Shown here: positions 19,125 to 28,565 of the stretch, piece by piece
Position numbering within the stretch: position 1 is the first letter of the stretch
How the letters are laid out: each line of letters starts with the position of its first letter
Source of the DNA: an uncultured Paraburkholderia sp.
GTDB taxonomy: Bacteria > Pseudomonadota > Gammaproteobacteria > Burkholderiales > Burkholderiaceae
Direction: 5' to 3'
NCBI GenBank assembly: GCA_940746715.1
Contig: CALNWN010000008.1
Coordinates: 124,001 to 188,000 of the forward strand
DNA length: 64,000 bases
Program-made: the position numbers and the translations under genes
The notes under the pieces: generated by a model
Databases searched by the model: none
What the model was told of the DNA's origin: nothing
Seen by the model: the letters and a program-made list of their open reading frames with translations, nothing else

Positions 19125-19607
19125 GGGGTCCCTGTGAGGCCGCCGCAGCGCGGGCTGCAGGCGGGGCATTAGATTCCACAACGCGATTGGCGAGGCGGCG
19201 CGACGCTCAACGCGGCGCGTCGATAGGCGTCGAAGAGATCCGACACGAGCAAGCGCTACGCCTGCTGTCCGACAAAAGTTAGCACACGCGGCAGGTGAAC
19301 GACAGCTTCATTCCTGCCGCATCGCGGAGAAAAAAATTCGCGCTTCTCACCGAAGTACTACTCGAATTTACATGACGGCGTGTAGAAAAAGGGAACGCCA
19401 CACCGCTTCTCGCGCCATAAAAAGGGAACGCTACAGCGCTTCTCCGCACCCACCGCCACATTAACGCTCGCGCGGCGCCTTGACACGCATAGGCACACCG
19501 CATGCTGTCGCCGGGTAACAGCGTCGTATCGCGCGAAATTGCATGAGAGTGCTCAGCAAAGCGCGCGAGACACGCCATGCCAATGCCTATCTCGCGAAGG
19601 AATGTCA
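19125..19607. other. Intergenic region (divergent promoters of exporter and glycan operon)
   Basis: About 480 bases without a credible gene. It is more AT-rich than its surroundings in places and holds a 26-bp repeat pair (19386-19444). A 7-bp inverted repeat CGGCAGG/CCTGCCG lies at about 19289-19320 with a 17-base loop. It should contain the promoter of the forward glycan operon, but no site is clear enough to mark. Confidence 0.5.
19386..19444 (+). repeat. Pair of imperfect 26-bp direct repeats
   Basis: Copies at 19386-19411 and 19419-19444 share AAAAAGGGAACGC and CGCTTCTC around two changed bases; their starts are 33 bp apart, or about three helical turns. They lie about 160 bp upstream of the GT4 start. 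Confidence 0.8.
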
Positions 19608-21599
19608 ATGAAGATCACCCTCATCAGTGAACACGCCTCGCCCCTCGCCGTCGCCGGAGGCGTCGACAGCGGAGGACAAAACATTTACGTCGCGAACGTC
19701 GCGCGTGAACTCACGGAGATGGGCCATCAAGTGGATGTGTTCACGCGGCGCGACCGCGCGCTCCTGCCGCTCGTCTCCGACATGGAAGGCGTGCGCGTCA
19801 TCCACGTTCCGGCAGGGCCGCCGATGCAGTTGCCGAAAGAACAGCTGCTGCCTTTCATGGACGAATTCGCCGCATTCCTGATCGAGTTCTTCCGCCGCGA
19901 GAAGAAGCCGTACGATGTGATGCACGCCAATTTCTTCATGTCGGGCCTCGCGGCCATGAAGGTGAAAGCGGCGCTCGGTGTGCCGCTCGTCACGACGTTT
20001 CATGCGCTCGGCCGCGTGCGCCGCATTCATCAGGGCGCGAACGACGGCTTTCCCGACGAGCGCTTCGCGATCGAGGACAACCTCGTCGCGCAATCCGACG
20101 TGGTGATCGCCGAATGTCCGCAGGACGAAGCCGATCTGATCGAGCATTACCAGGCCGATCCCGCGCGTATCCAGACCGTGCCGTGCGGTTTCGAAGCGGA
20201 CGAGTTTCATCCGATGGATCGCGCCGCTGCGCGCGAAGCGCTCGGCTGGCAGCAGGATCAGTTCACCGTGCTGCAACTCGGCCGCCTTGTCGAGCGCAAG
20301 TGCATCGACAACGTCGTGCGCGGTGTGGGCGTGCTGAAGAAGGCCTTCGGCGCTTCTGCGCAACTTTACGTGGTGGGCGGCAACTCGGACACGCCGAATG
20401 AAAAGGCCACGCCGGAAATCGCGCGCCTGCGCGGCATTGCGCGCGAATGCGGCGTGGCTGAGCAGACCCACTTCGTCGGGCGGCGCGGGCGGGCGCAACT
20501 GCGCTACTTCTATAGCGCGGCCGACGTGTTCGTGACCACTCCGTGGTACGAGCCGTTCGGCATCACGCCGGTCGAGGCAATGGCATGCGGCACGCCGGTG
20601 ATCGGCGCGGACGTCGGCGGAATCCGCTATTCGGTGGCCGACGGCATCACCGGTTTTCTCGTGCCGCCGCGCGATCCGGCCGCGCTCGCTGCGCGTCTCG
20701 ACCAGCTGCGGCGCGATCCCGCGCTTGCGCGCCGGATGGGCGAGACGGGTCTGGAGCGCGCGCGCAAGGAATTCACGTGGCGCGGCGTGGGCGAGTCGCT
20801 TGCGCAGATCTATATGCGCACCGCCCGGCTCGTGCCCGCAAAAACCGCGGAGGAACGCGTGGAGGTACGAATGCGCGCTTCATTGCAGCGCCAGCCAGCG
20901 CAGCCTGTTTCGTCGCGCCGGGGCGGACGCACCGTCCGCTTCCGGCGAATCGTCCACGTTTTCGGCACCGCCCCCATCATGCTGCAACCCGCAGTTTTTC
21001 TCGACAAAGACGGCACGCTGCTCGACGACGTGCCCTACAACATCGACCCAACGCTCATGCGCCTCGCTCCCGGCGCGCGCGGAGCGTTGACGCTGCTCGC
21101 GAGCCAGCCGTTTGCGCTCTTCGTGATCAGCAATCAGTCCGGCGTCGCGCTCGGCAAGTTTCAGCGCGCGGCGTTAAAGGACGTAGAGGCCGAACTCGCG
21201 CGAATGTTCGCCGAATGCGGCGCGACGCTCGCGGGCGCGTACTGGTGCCCGCATCATCCTGAGGGCAGCGTGGCGCCGTATGCGACCGCCTGCGACTGCC
21301 GCAAGCCAGCGCCCGGCCTGCTGCTGCGCGCAGCTCGCGAGCATCGGCTGGATCTCGCGCGAAGCTGGTTTATCGGCGACATTCTCGACGATGTCGAAGC
21401 GGGCAATCGCGCCGGATGCCGCACGATTCTGCTCGACAACGGCCACGAGACCGAGTGGATTGAAGGGCCGCAGCGCGTGCCGGCCGCGCGCGCCGCCGAC
21501 CTGCACGAGGCTGCGCAGATTGTCGTGCGCCATGCCGAAGCCGCCCATGCCGAAGCCGCGCCGCGGCCCGCGCCCGCCGGCGAGGAAGCCGCTCAATGA
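19608..21599 (+). CDS. GT4 glycosyltransferase fused to GmhB-like HAD phosphatase
   Basis: One open frame of 663 residues starts at ATG 19608, six bases after GAAGGA. Residues 1 to about 415 form a GT-B glycosyltransferase of family 4: SEHASPLAVAGGVDSGGQNI, donor-site TPWYEPFGITPVEAMACGTP and IGADVGGIRYSVADGITGFL. From MLQPAVFLDKDGTLLDDVPY (an internal ATG at 20979) a HAD phosphatase follows, with FVISNQSGVALGKF and the zinc loop YWCPHHPEGSVAPYATACDC, then RKPAPGLL: the signature of D-glycero-D-manno-heptose-1,7-bisphosphate phosphatase. The 50-residue linker has no domain and the two parts are usually separate genes, so a lost stop is possible. The stop overlaps the next ATG by four bases. 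Confidence 0.82.
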   Translation: MKITLISEHASPLAVAGGVDSGGQNIYVANVARELTEMGHQVDVFTRRDRALLPLVSDMEGVRVIHVPAGPPMQLPKEQLLPFMDEFAAFLIEFFRREKKPYDVMHANFFMSGLAAMKVKAALGVPLVTTFHALGRVRRIHQGANDGFPDERFAIEDNLVAQSDVVIAECPQDEADLIEHYQADPARIQTVPCGFEADEFHPMDRAAAREALGWQQDQFTVLQLGRLVERKCIDNVVRGVGVLKKAFGASAQLYVVGGNSDTPNEKATPEIARLRGIARECGVAEQTHFVGRRGRAQLRYFYSAADVFVTTPWYEPFGITPVEAMACGTPVIGADVGGIRYSVADGITGFLVPPRDPAALAARLDQLRRDPALARRMGETGLERARKEFTWRGVGESLAQIYMRTARLVPAKTAEERVEVRMRASLQRQPAQPVSSRRGGRTVRFRRIVHVFGTAPIMLQPAVFLDKDGTLLDDVPYNIDPTLMRLAPGARGALTLLASQPFALFVISNQSGVALGKFQRAALKDVEAELARMFAECGATLAGAYWCPHHPEGSVAPYATACDCRKPAPGLLLRAAREHRLDLARSWFIGDILDDVEAGNRAGCRTILLDNGHETEWIEGPQRVPAARAADLHEAAQIVVRHAEAAHAEAAPRPAPAGEEAAQ

Positions 21600-22888
21600 A
21601 CGCGCCGCTTCTCATCGCTCAACCCACGCTCGCTCACGCTCGCGTGCCCGACAGCCCGCAGCTTGCGCAGTGGGGCGAGGACATCAAGCGGGTTCTGTGC
21701 GTGCGGCTCGACAACCTCGGCGACGTATTGATGACCACGCCCGCGCTGCACGCGTTGCGTGAGTCCGGGCCCGGCCGCCATATCACGCTGCTCGCGTCGC
21801 GCAGCGGCGTGGCGCTCGCGCCCTATCTCGACGATGTCGACGACGTCATCGAATACGAAGCGCCGTGGGTCGCGAGTCCGGCCGCGAGTTCGCGCTCGCT
21901 CGCCGACGATCAACGCATGCAGGAACGCATGCGGCACGGCGGCTTCGACGCGGCCGTGATCTTCACCGTCTACAGCCAGAGCCCGTTGCCCGCCGCAATG
22001 CTGTGCTATCTCGCGGGCATTCCGCGGCGGCTCGCGCACTGCCGCGAGAATCCATATGCATTGCTCACCGACTGGTTGCGCGAACCCGAGCCGCAGCAGC
22101 GCACGCGTCATGAAGTGGAACGGCAGCTCGATCTCGTGCGCCAGGTCGGCGCGCAAGCGCCCGACACTCGCATGCGTTTCGCGGTGCGCGAGACCGATCG
22201 GCGCACCTTGGCAAAGCAACTCGCTGCACGCGGCGTACACGTCGAGGCAGATAAAAGCCCACGCTGCATCGTGTTGCACCCAGGTGCAACCGCGGCCTCG
22301 CGCCGTTATCCGCCGGAGCGCTTCGGCCAGGTGGCGACGCGGCTCGCCAAAGAGACGGGCGCGCCTATTCTGATTACCGGCAGCGCAAGCGAACGCGCCC
22401 TCGCAGAAGCCGTGATTGCCGCCGCCGCGCCGCGCGTTCGCGCGCAACTGCACGACATGAGCGGTGCGCTCTCGCTCGGCGAACTGGCGGCATTGATCGA
22501 ACGCGCCAGCGTGCTCGTGTCGAATAACAGCGGCCCGGTGCATCTCGCGTCCGCGCTGGCCACGCCGGTGGTCGATCTGTATGCGCTGACGAATCCGCAG
22601 CACACGTCGTGGCAAACACCGCATCGCGTGCTGTTTCGCGATGTCGAATGCCGCTGGTGTTATCGCAGCGTGTGTCCACAGCAGCATCATGCGTGCCTGC
22701 TCGGCGTCACGCCCGCCGAGGTCGTCACCGCGGCGCTCGAGTTGCGCGCCGAGGCGCAGTCGCGCGCCGCGTCCGAGCCCGAGCGCACGCACTGCTCTTG
22801 CGGCCCTTCCGCTTCTTCCGATAACGAATCCAACGCCCACCCCAGCGACGCGGCGCCGCCGCTCGCCGATCAGCCGGTGGTGCCCTGA
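21596..22888 (+). CDS. Family 9 glycosyltransferase (heptosyltransferase-like)
   Basis: An intact 430-residue protein whose ATG overlaps the previous stop (ATGA). KRVLCVRLDNLGDVLMTTPA is the classic N-terminal ADP-heptose:LPS heptosyltransferase motif. IVLHPGATAASRRYPPERFG and LVSNNSGPVHLASALATPVV form the donor site. A Cys cluster CRWCYRSVCPQQHHACLLGV near the C-terminus is typical of GT9 members in this type of cluster. A disordered Ala/Ser/Glu-rich tail ends the protein. It is predicted to add heptose to a surface or secreted glycan in the cytoplasm; the upstream GmhB-like domain supports a heptose donor. Confidence 0.87.
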   Translation: MNAPLLIAQPTLAHARVPDSPQLAQWGEDIKRVLCVRLDNLGDVLMTTPALHALRESGPGRHITLLASRSGVALAPYLDDVDDVIEYEAPWVASPAASSRSLADDQRMQERMRHGGFDAAVIFTVYSQSPLPAAMLCYLAGIPRRLAHCRENPYALLTDWLREPEPQQRTRHEVERQLDLVRQVGAQAPDTRMRFAVRETDRRTLAKQLAARGVHVEADKSPRCIVLHPGATAASRRYPPERFGQVATRLAKETGAPILITGSASERALAEAVIAAAAPRVRAQLHDMSGALSLGELAALIERASVLVSNNSGPVHLASALATPVVDLYALTNPQHTSWQTPHRVLFRDVECRWCYRSVCPQQHHACLLGVTPAEVVTAALELRAEAQSRAASEPERTHCSCGPSASSDNESNAHPSDAAPPLADQPVVP

Positions 22889-22913
22889 CAACCCACTCCT
22901 ACTGCGAACGCTC

Positions 22914-24660
22914 ATGTACACACTCGGAATCAATGCCGTCTATCACGACAGCGCCGCAGCCCTGCTGCGCGACGGTGTGGTGCTCGCCGCCGCCGAAGAC
23001 GAACGCTTCACGCACGTCAAGCACGCGAAGCGCCCTGTGCCCTTCTCCACCTGGCAACTGCCGTTCGATGCAATCGACTACTGCCTGAAATCCGCCGGCA
23101 TCACGCTCGCGGACGTCGATCATGTCGCCTACTCTTACGACCCGGGCCTGTTCAGCGGCATGCCGAAGCGTCCCGGCGCGACCATCGAACTACCGTTCGA
23201 TCCGGCTAACACGCGCCTTACCGATCCGTCGGCGTCGCCTTGGGATCCGCTCTTTCTGAGCTATATCGCGAATGCCAAGGGCCAGTTGCTCGACGGCGCG
23301 CCGCATCATCTGCGCAAGCGCTTTCAGGGCGTGGACCGCGACAACGGCTTCAAGTGGCATTTCGTCGAGCATCACCTCGCGCACGAAGCGAGCGCGTTCC
23401 TCGCCGCGCCCTACGACGACACCGCCGTCCTCACCATGGACGGGCGCGGCGAAGGCGTGACGACCAGCATGGGCCAGTTCGTCGACGGCGAGTACACGCG
23501 GCTCAAACAGGTCGAGCTGCCGCACTCGCTCGGCCTGCTCTATGAAGCCGTGACCGACTGGCTCGGCTTCTTGCATTCGTCGGACGAGTACAAGGTGATG
23601 GCCCTCGCGTCCTACGGGAAGCCCGAGTATGTCGACGTGTTCCGCGACATCGTGCGTTATCGCGTCGACGGCACCTATACCGTCGACGCCCCGCGTCTCG
23701 TCAAACGCTTCGGCCCGGCGCGCGAGCGCGGCGGCCCGCTCGAGCAACGTCACTTCGACATCGCGCATTCGTTACAGCGCGTGCTGGAGGAAGCCGTGCT
23801 GCAACTCGCGGGCTGGGTGCACGAGAAGACCGGCTTGCTAAAGCTCAGCATGGCGGGCGGCGTCGCTTTGAACTGCGTGATGAATTCGAAGCTGCGCGAC
23901 GCCGGCCCGTTCGACGAAGTCTGGGTACAGCCTGCCGCCGGCGACGCGGGCACCGCGCTCGGCGCGGCGCTGTGGATCGATTATCGTGAACGCAGCGAAC
24001 ACGGGGACCGCAAGCGTCATTGGACGATGGATCACGCGTACCTCGGCCCCGAGTATCCGGAAGAAGAAATCGAGCAATTCCTGAAATGGTCGAAGGTGCC
24101 GTATCGGCGGCTCAACGACATTGCCGGCAAAACGGCCGATCTGCTTGCGAGGGGCAAGGTGATCGGCTGGTATCAGGGCCGCACCGAATTCGGTCCGCGC
24201 GCGCTCGGCGCGCGCTCGATTCTCGCCTCGCCTGTCGATCCGCACATGCAGGCAAAGCTCAACGAGATCAAGGATCGCGAGGACTTCCGGCCGGTCGCGC
24301 CCGTCGTCATGGAAGAGCACGCGAGCGAATGGTTCGTGAACGGCGGCGTCGCGCCGTTCATGCTGTTCGTGTTCGACGTGCGCGCCGACAAGGCCGCGCG
24401 CATTCCCGCCGTGCTGCATGTGGACGGCACCGCGCGCGTGCAGACGGTGAACCGTTCGCAGCATCCGCTCTACTACGATCTGCTCGCGGCGTTCAACGAG
24501 CGCACTGGCGTGCCGATTCTCGTCAACACGTCGTTCAACACGCGCGGTGAGCCGATGGTGAATTCGCCGCGCGACGCCGTGGAGTCGTTCTGGACCTCGC
24601 CGCTCGACGCACTCGTGGATCGGACCGTTCCTCGTCGAGAAAGCGGAGGGCGGCGCATGA
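22914..24660 (+). CDS. Carbamoyltransferase (NodU/CmcH family)
   Basis: ATG 22914 starts MYTLGINAVYHDSAAALLRD, the opening of NodU/CmcH O-carbamoyltransferases. The N-terminal metal-binding domain continues with EDERFTHVKHAKRPVPF, VEHHLAHEASAF and LTMDGRGEGVTTSMG. The YrdC-like C-terminal domain has GRTEFGPRALGARSILA and NREDFRPVAPVV-type residues, then ILVNTSFNTRGEPMVNSP. It transfers a carbamoyl group from carbamoyl phosphate, via carbamoyl-AMP, to a sugar hydroxyl. One extra G near 24618 shifts the last 13 codons; restoring the frame gives VIGPFLVEKAEGGA and TGA at 24658-24660, overlapping the next ATG by four bases. About 581 residues. Confidence 0.88.
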
Positions 24661-25430
24661 GTCCATCCGCAACGGGACCCATCGACGTACGAGGCAGCTT
24701 CAGCCATCCGCATAGCGAGGCAGAACCGATTGCGGCGGGCTATCCTGGCGTGCTGCTCGCGCACCTCGATCGAAGAAGGACTCGCGTCGATTCGCCAGGG
24801 CGCGGCTGCGGCGGCGGGCAAAATCGTCGTGCCGCTGCCCGCGTCGCCAACCGATTACGAGGCCGATGCAAGCGGTCTGGAACGCGCCGAATTCGCCACG
24901 GCGAATGTCTTCGTAGCCCGAAGTTTTCTGACGATGACGGGCGGCTTCGACGAACGCTTTACGTCGGCGTGGCGCGAGGATTCTGACCTGCAGTTCACGC
25001 TGCTGCAGGCGTGCGGCAAGATCGTGCGCGCGAACGATGCGGTAGTCGTGCATCCGGTGCGCCCCGCGCGCTGGGGCGTCAGCATTTCGCAGCAGAAGAA
25101 GAGCCAGTTCGACGCACTGCTCTATAAGAAGCACCCCGAACTGTTCAGGACGCGGATCCGCTCGTCACCGCCGTTTCTGTATTACCTGATTGTGTGCGCC
25201 GCGCTGGCCGCCCTCGTCGGCGCGCTGGTGGGAGACGGCACCACTTTCATGTTCGGCATGCTCGCGTGGTTCGTACTGACGGCCTATTTCTGCGTCGTGC
25301 GTTTGCGCGGGCGCGACCGCAGTTGGCGGCACATCGCCGAAATGGCGTGGACTTCCATTCCGATTCCGTTTCTGTCGATATCTACTGGCGGCTCTACGGC
25401 GCCATCCGTTACAAGGTGCTCTTTCTATGA
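24657..25430 (+). pseudogene. Family 2 glycosyltransferase lacking most of its GT-A domain
   Basis: ATG 24657 overlaps the carbamoyltransferase stop. The first 40 codons do not resemble a glycosyltransferase and the frame then changes near 24770. The second frame gives GLASIRQGAAAAAGKIVVPL, FVARSFLTMTGGFDERFTSA and REDSDLQFTLLQACGKIVRA: the acceptor half and the ED catalytic motif of a GT2 enzyme. A membrane region follows (FLYYLIVCAALAALVGALVG, MLAWFVLTAYFCVVRL). The nucleotide-binding part with VxIPTYxR and the DxD motif is absent, so roughly 70-80 residues are missing. One extra base near 25380 shifts the end; repair gives YWRLYGAIRYKVLFL and a stop at 25430. It is a membrane-attached enzyme of the operon, probably inactive as written. 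Confidence 0.7.
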
Positions 25431-26564
25431 ATGCAGGCTCGTTCCTCGCGTCACTCGCACCTCGCCGCATCGCGATTTTTCGCGCGCTGCAACTGGGCGA
25501 CATGCTGTGCTCGGTTCCCGCGCTGCGAGCGCTGCGCGAGGCCGCACCGCAAGCGCATATCGCACTGATCGGCCTGCCGTGGGCACAGTCGTTTGCCGAA
25601 CGCTACGCGGATCTCGTCGACGAGCTGATTGTTTTTCCCGGCACGGAATGCTTCCCCGAGCAGCGCGAATCGAACGACGGCCTGCCCGCGTTTTTTGAAT
25701 CGATGCGCGCGCAACGTTTCGATCTCGCGATCCAGTTGCATGGCAGCGGCGGCGTTGCGAACGACATGCTGCTTCAATTCGGCGCGCGTGCTAACGCGGG
25801 CTTCGTCCAGCCGGATGAAGCACCGCGCGATGGCCTATTCATCGGCTGGCCGGACGATCTGCCGGAGCCGGAGCGCTATCTTGCACTCATGCGCGCGCTC
25901 GGCGCCGAAACCGACGACCGACAGTTGTCGTTTCCGCTCAGCGAGCGCGACGGCGAGGAGTACGCGTCACTCGTCGCCGCGCACGGTATAGAAGCGGAGC
26001 GCCTCGTGCTGATTCATCCGGGCGCGCAATTGCCGTCGCGACGCTGGCCCGCCGCGCGTTTTGCCGAAGTCGCGGACCGCCTTGCCGCCGACGGCTGGCA
26101 GATTGCGATCACCGGCACAGCCGCGGAAGCCTCGCTGACCGACGAGGTGCTCGGCGCAATGACCGCGCCCGCCTTGCACCTCGCTGGCGCGACGTCGCTC
26201 GGTGGACTCGCTGCACTGGTTGCGCAAGCGCGGCTGGTGGTGTGCAACGACACCGGCATCTCGCATATCGCGGCTGCCATGGCGACCGCGTCCGTCGTAA
26301 TCGCGTCGGGCAGCGACACACAGCGCTGGGCCCCGCTCGATCATGTGCGGCATCGCGTACTCGCGGACTATCCGCCGTGCCGGCCGTGCATGTTCCGCGA
26401 GTGTCCGTATGGCCATCCTTGCGCGCTCAACATCAGCGTCGACCGCGTGATCGAGACGGCGCGCGCAACTGGCCGGCGTTCAGGACGCTCACCCCGCCGG
26501 CCCGTATGCATTGCATACACAGACCGAAACGGGCCCCTTCGAGGAGTTGCATCATGCTGCGTAA
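25427..26564 (+). CDS. Family 9 glycosyltransferase (second heptosyltransferase-like gene)
   Basis: ATG 25427 overlaps the preceding stop (ATGA). The protein starts MNAGSFLASLAPRRIAIFRA and LQLGDMLCSVPALRALREAA, the GT9 N-terminus. VLIHPGAQLPSRRWPAARFA, VVCNDTGISHIAAAMATASV and the Cys cluster CRPCMFRECPYGHPCALNIS follow. The open frame runs to 26587. A one-base shift near 26462 instead gives QLAGVQDAHPAGPYALHTQT and TAA at 26562-26564, overlapping the next start in operon style; I use that end, at about 379 residues. It differs clearly from the other GT9 in the operon, so two heptose (or related) additions are plausible. Confidence 0.83.
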
Positions 26565-27510
26565 CTGCCGCCGTCAGCGTGTGCTGACATGGCACGTCCA
26601 CGGCAACTATCTGTATTACCTGACCCAGGCGCCGCACGACTTCTATCTGGTCACGAAACCAGGCCATCCGCCCGGCTATGCTGGCAAGGTGGGCGTGCTG
26701 CCGTGGGGCGACAACGTCCACGAAATCAATGCGGACGACGTGCCCGATCAGGAATTCGACGCGATCCTGTATCAACACAAAACGCATTGGGAATATGACC
26801 GCGAACACGTGCTGAGCGAAGCGCAGCGGCGTCTGCCGCGCGTCTATATCGAGCATGATCCGCCGCAGGAAAATCCGTTTCAGCAATGGCATTGGGTCGA
26901 CGACCCCGACACGCTGCTCGTTCACGTCACGCACTTCAATCAATTGATGTGGGATTGCGGCGTGACGCCGACGCGGGTGATAGAACACGGCGTGGTGGTG
27001 CCCGAAGGCGTGCGCTATAGCGGCGAGCTCGAACGCGGCATTGTGGTGGTCAATCATCTTGCGCGGCGCGGACGGCGTCTGGGCGCCGACGTGTTTGCTG
27101 ACCTGCGCACGCGCGTGCCGCTCGATCTGGTCGGCATGGATGCGGAACGGCTCGACGGCATCGGCGAAATCGGCAATCTGGATCTCGCTGCATTTACCGC
27201 GCGCTACCGCTTCTTTTTCAATCCAATTCGCTGGACGAGCCTCGGCCTCGCCATTGTGGAGGCGATGACGATCGGCATGCCGATTGTCGGCCTCGCGACC
27301 ACGGAACTCTCCACGGTGATTCGCAACGGCGAAAACGGCTTCGTGCATACCGACGTCAACGCGCTGGTCGACGCGATGCATGAACTGCTGCGCGATCCTG
27401 CGCAAGCCCGGCGTCTCGGCGAAGGCGCGCGTCGCACCGCACTTGAGCGGTTTCATATAGACCGCTTCGCGCAGGACTGGCACGACGCCCTGCTGCAGGT
27501 CACCGCATGA
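26554..27510 (+). CDS. GT4-like glycosyltransferase
   Basis: A 318-residue protein starts MLRNCRRQRVLTWHVHGNYL at ATG 26554, inside the end of the upstream GT9. The C-terminal half has the GT-B donor site: FFFNPIRWTSLGLAIVEAMT, GMPIVGLATTELSTVIRNGE and NGFVHTDVNALVDAMHELLR. The N-terminal half (YYLTQAPHDFYLVTKPGHPP, VYIEHDPPQENPF) accepts the unknown acceptor. The frame is intact. It is the last transferase before the SDR gene, 50 bp downstream. Confidence 0.82.
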   Translation: MLRNCRRQRVLTWHVHGNYLYYLTQAPHDFYLVTKPGHPPGYAGKVGVLPWGDNVHEINADDVPDQEFDAILYQHKTHWEYDREHVLSEAQRRLPRVYIEHDPPQENPFQQWHWVDDPDTLLVHVTHFNQLMWDCGVTPTRVIEHGVVVPEGVRYSGELERGIVVVNHLARRGRRLGADVFADLRTRVPLDLVGMDAERLDGIGEIGNLDLAAFTARYRFFFNPIRWTSLGLAIVEAMTIGMPIVGLATTELSTVIRNGENGFVHTDVNALVDAMHELLRDPAQARRLGEGARRTALERFHIDRFAQDWHDALLQVTA

Positions 27511-27560
27511 GCTTCAAGTCAGGACGACCGGCGCCGAATCATCGATAAGGACGACGCAAC

Positions 27561-28565
27561 ATGAAAGAACTCACCCGCAAGCGGATTCTCGTCACAGGCG
27601 GCGCTGGATTTCTCGGCTCGCACCTGTGCGAGCGGCTCGTGACGCAGTGCCACGACGTGCTGTGCGTGGACAACTTCTACACCGGCACCAAGGACAATAT
27701 CGCGCACTTGCTGGACTGTCCGAACTTCGAACTGATGCGTCACGACGTAACATTTCCGCTTTACGTCGAAGTGGATGAAATCTACAACCTGGCCTGCCCG
27801 GCGTCGCCCATTCATTATCAGCACGACCCTGTGCAAACCACCAAGACGAGCGTGCACGGCGCGATCAACATGCTCGGCCTAGCCAAACGCGTGAAGGCGA
27901 AGATCTTTCAGGCGTCGACGAGCGAAGTGTATGGCGATGCGCTCGTGCATCCGCAGAAAGAAGATTACTGGGGGCACGTGAACCCGATCGGACCGCGCTC
28001 CTGCTACGACGAGGGCAAACGCTGTGCGGAAACGCTCTTCATGGACTACCGCCGCCAGCATGGCTTGTCGATCCGTATCGCGCGAATCTTCAACACGTAC
28101 GGGCCGCGCATGCATCCCGCCGATGGCCGCGTCGTCTCGAACTTCATGATGCAGGCGCTGCGCGGCGAGCCGCTGACGCTGTATGGCGACGGCTCGCAAA
28201 CGTGTTCCTTCTTCGTGGATGACATGATCGACGCGTTCATCCGTCTAATGAACACTGACGAAGACCCCGGCGGCCCGGTCAATCTGGGCAATCCTCATGA
28301 AGTCAGCATGCGCGAGATGGCCGAGCGAATCGTCGCGATTACGGGCTCAAGCTCGCCGCTGGAATTTCATCCGTTACCGACCGACGACCCGTGGCATCGG
28401 CAGCCGGATATTTCCCGCGCTCGCGAGCTGCTCGGCTGGCAGCCGCACACCTTGCTTGACGACGGTCTCGAGCAAACCGCGCGCTACTTCCGCGCGCGGA
28501 TCGAAGCAAGCTCCGAAGCGGTCCCGGCAAACGCGCCCGCGGCTCAGCGGCCGGCCCTCACGTAG
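27561..28565 (+). CDS. UDP-glucuronate decarboxylase-like NAD-dependent epimerase/dehydratase
   Basis: An intact 334-residue extended SDR starts at ATG 27561 behind AAGGACG. Dinucleotide loop [48 protein letters not shown], catalytic [14 protein letters not shown] and the YDEGK dyad, and [20 protein letters not shown] match UXS-type enzymes, which convert UDP-glucuronate to UDP-xylose through a 4-keto intermediate. Activity on another UDP- or GDP-sugar cannot be excluded. It closes the glycan operon. Its last 22 bp overlap the end of the convergent recQ gene. Confidence 0.86.
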   Translation: MKELTRKRILVTGGAGFLGSHLCERLVTQCHDVLCVDNFYTGTKDNIAHLLDCPNFELMRHDVTFPLYVEVDEIYNLACPASPIHYQHDPVQTTKTSVHGAINMLGLAKRVKAKIFQASTSEVYGDALVHPQKEDYWGHVNPIGPRSCYDEGKRCAETLFMDYRRQHGLSIRIARIFNTYGPRMHPADGRVVSNFMMQALRGEPLTLYGDGSQTCSFFVDDMIDAFIRLMNTDEDPGGPVNLGNPHEVSMREMAERIVAITGSSSPLEFHPLPTDDPWHRQPDISRARELLGWQPHTLLDDGLEQTARYFRARIEASSEAVPANAPAAQRPALT

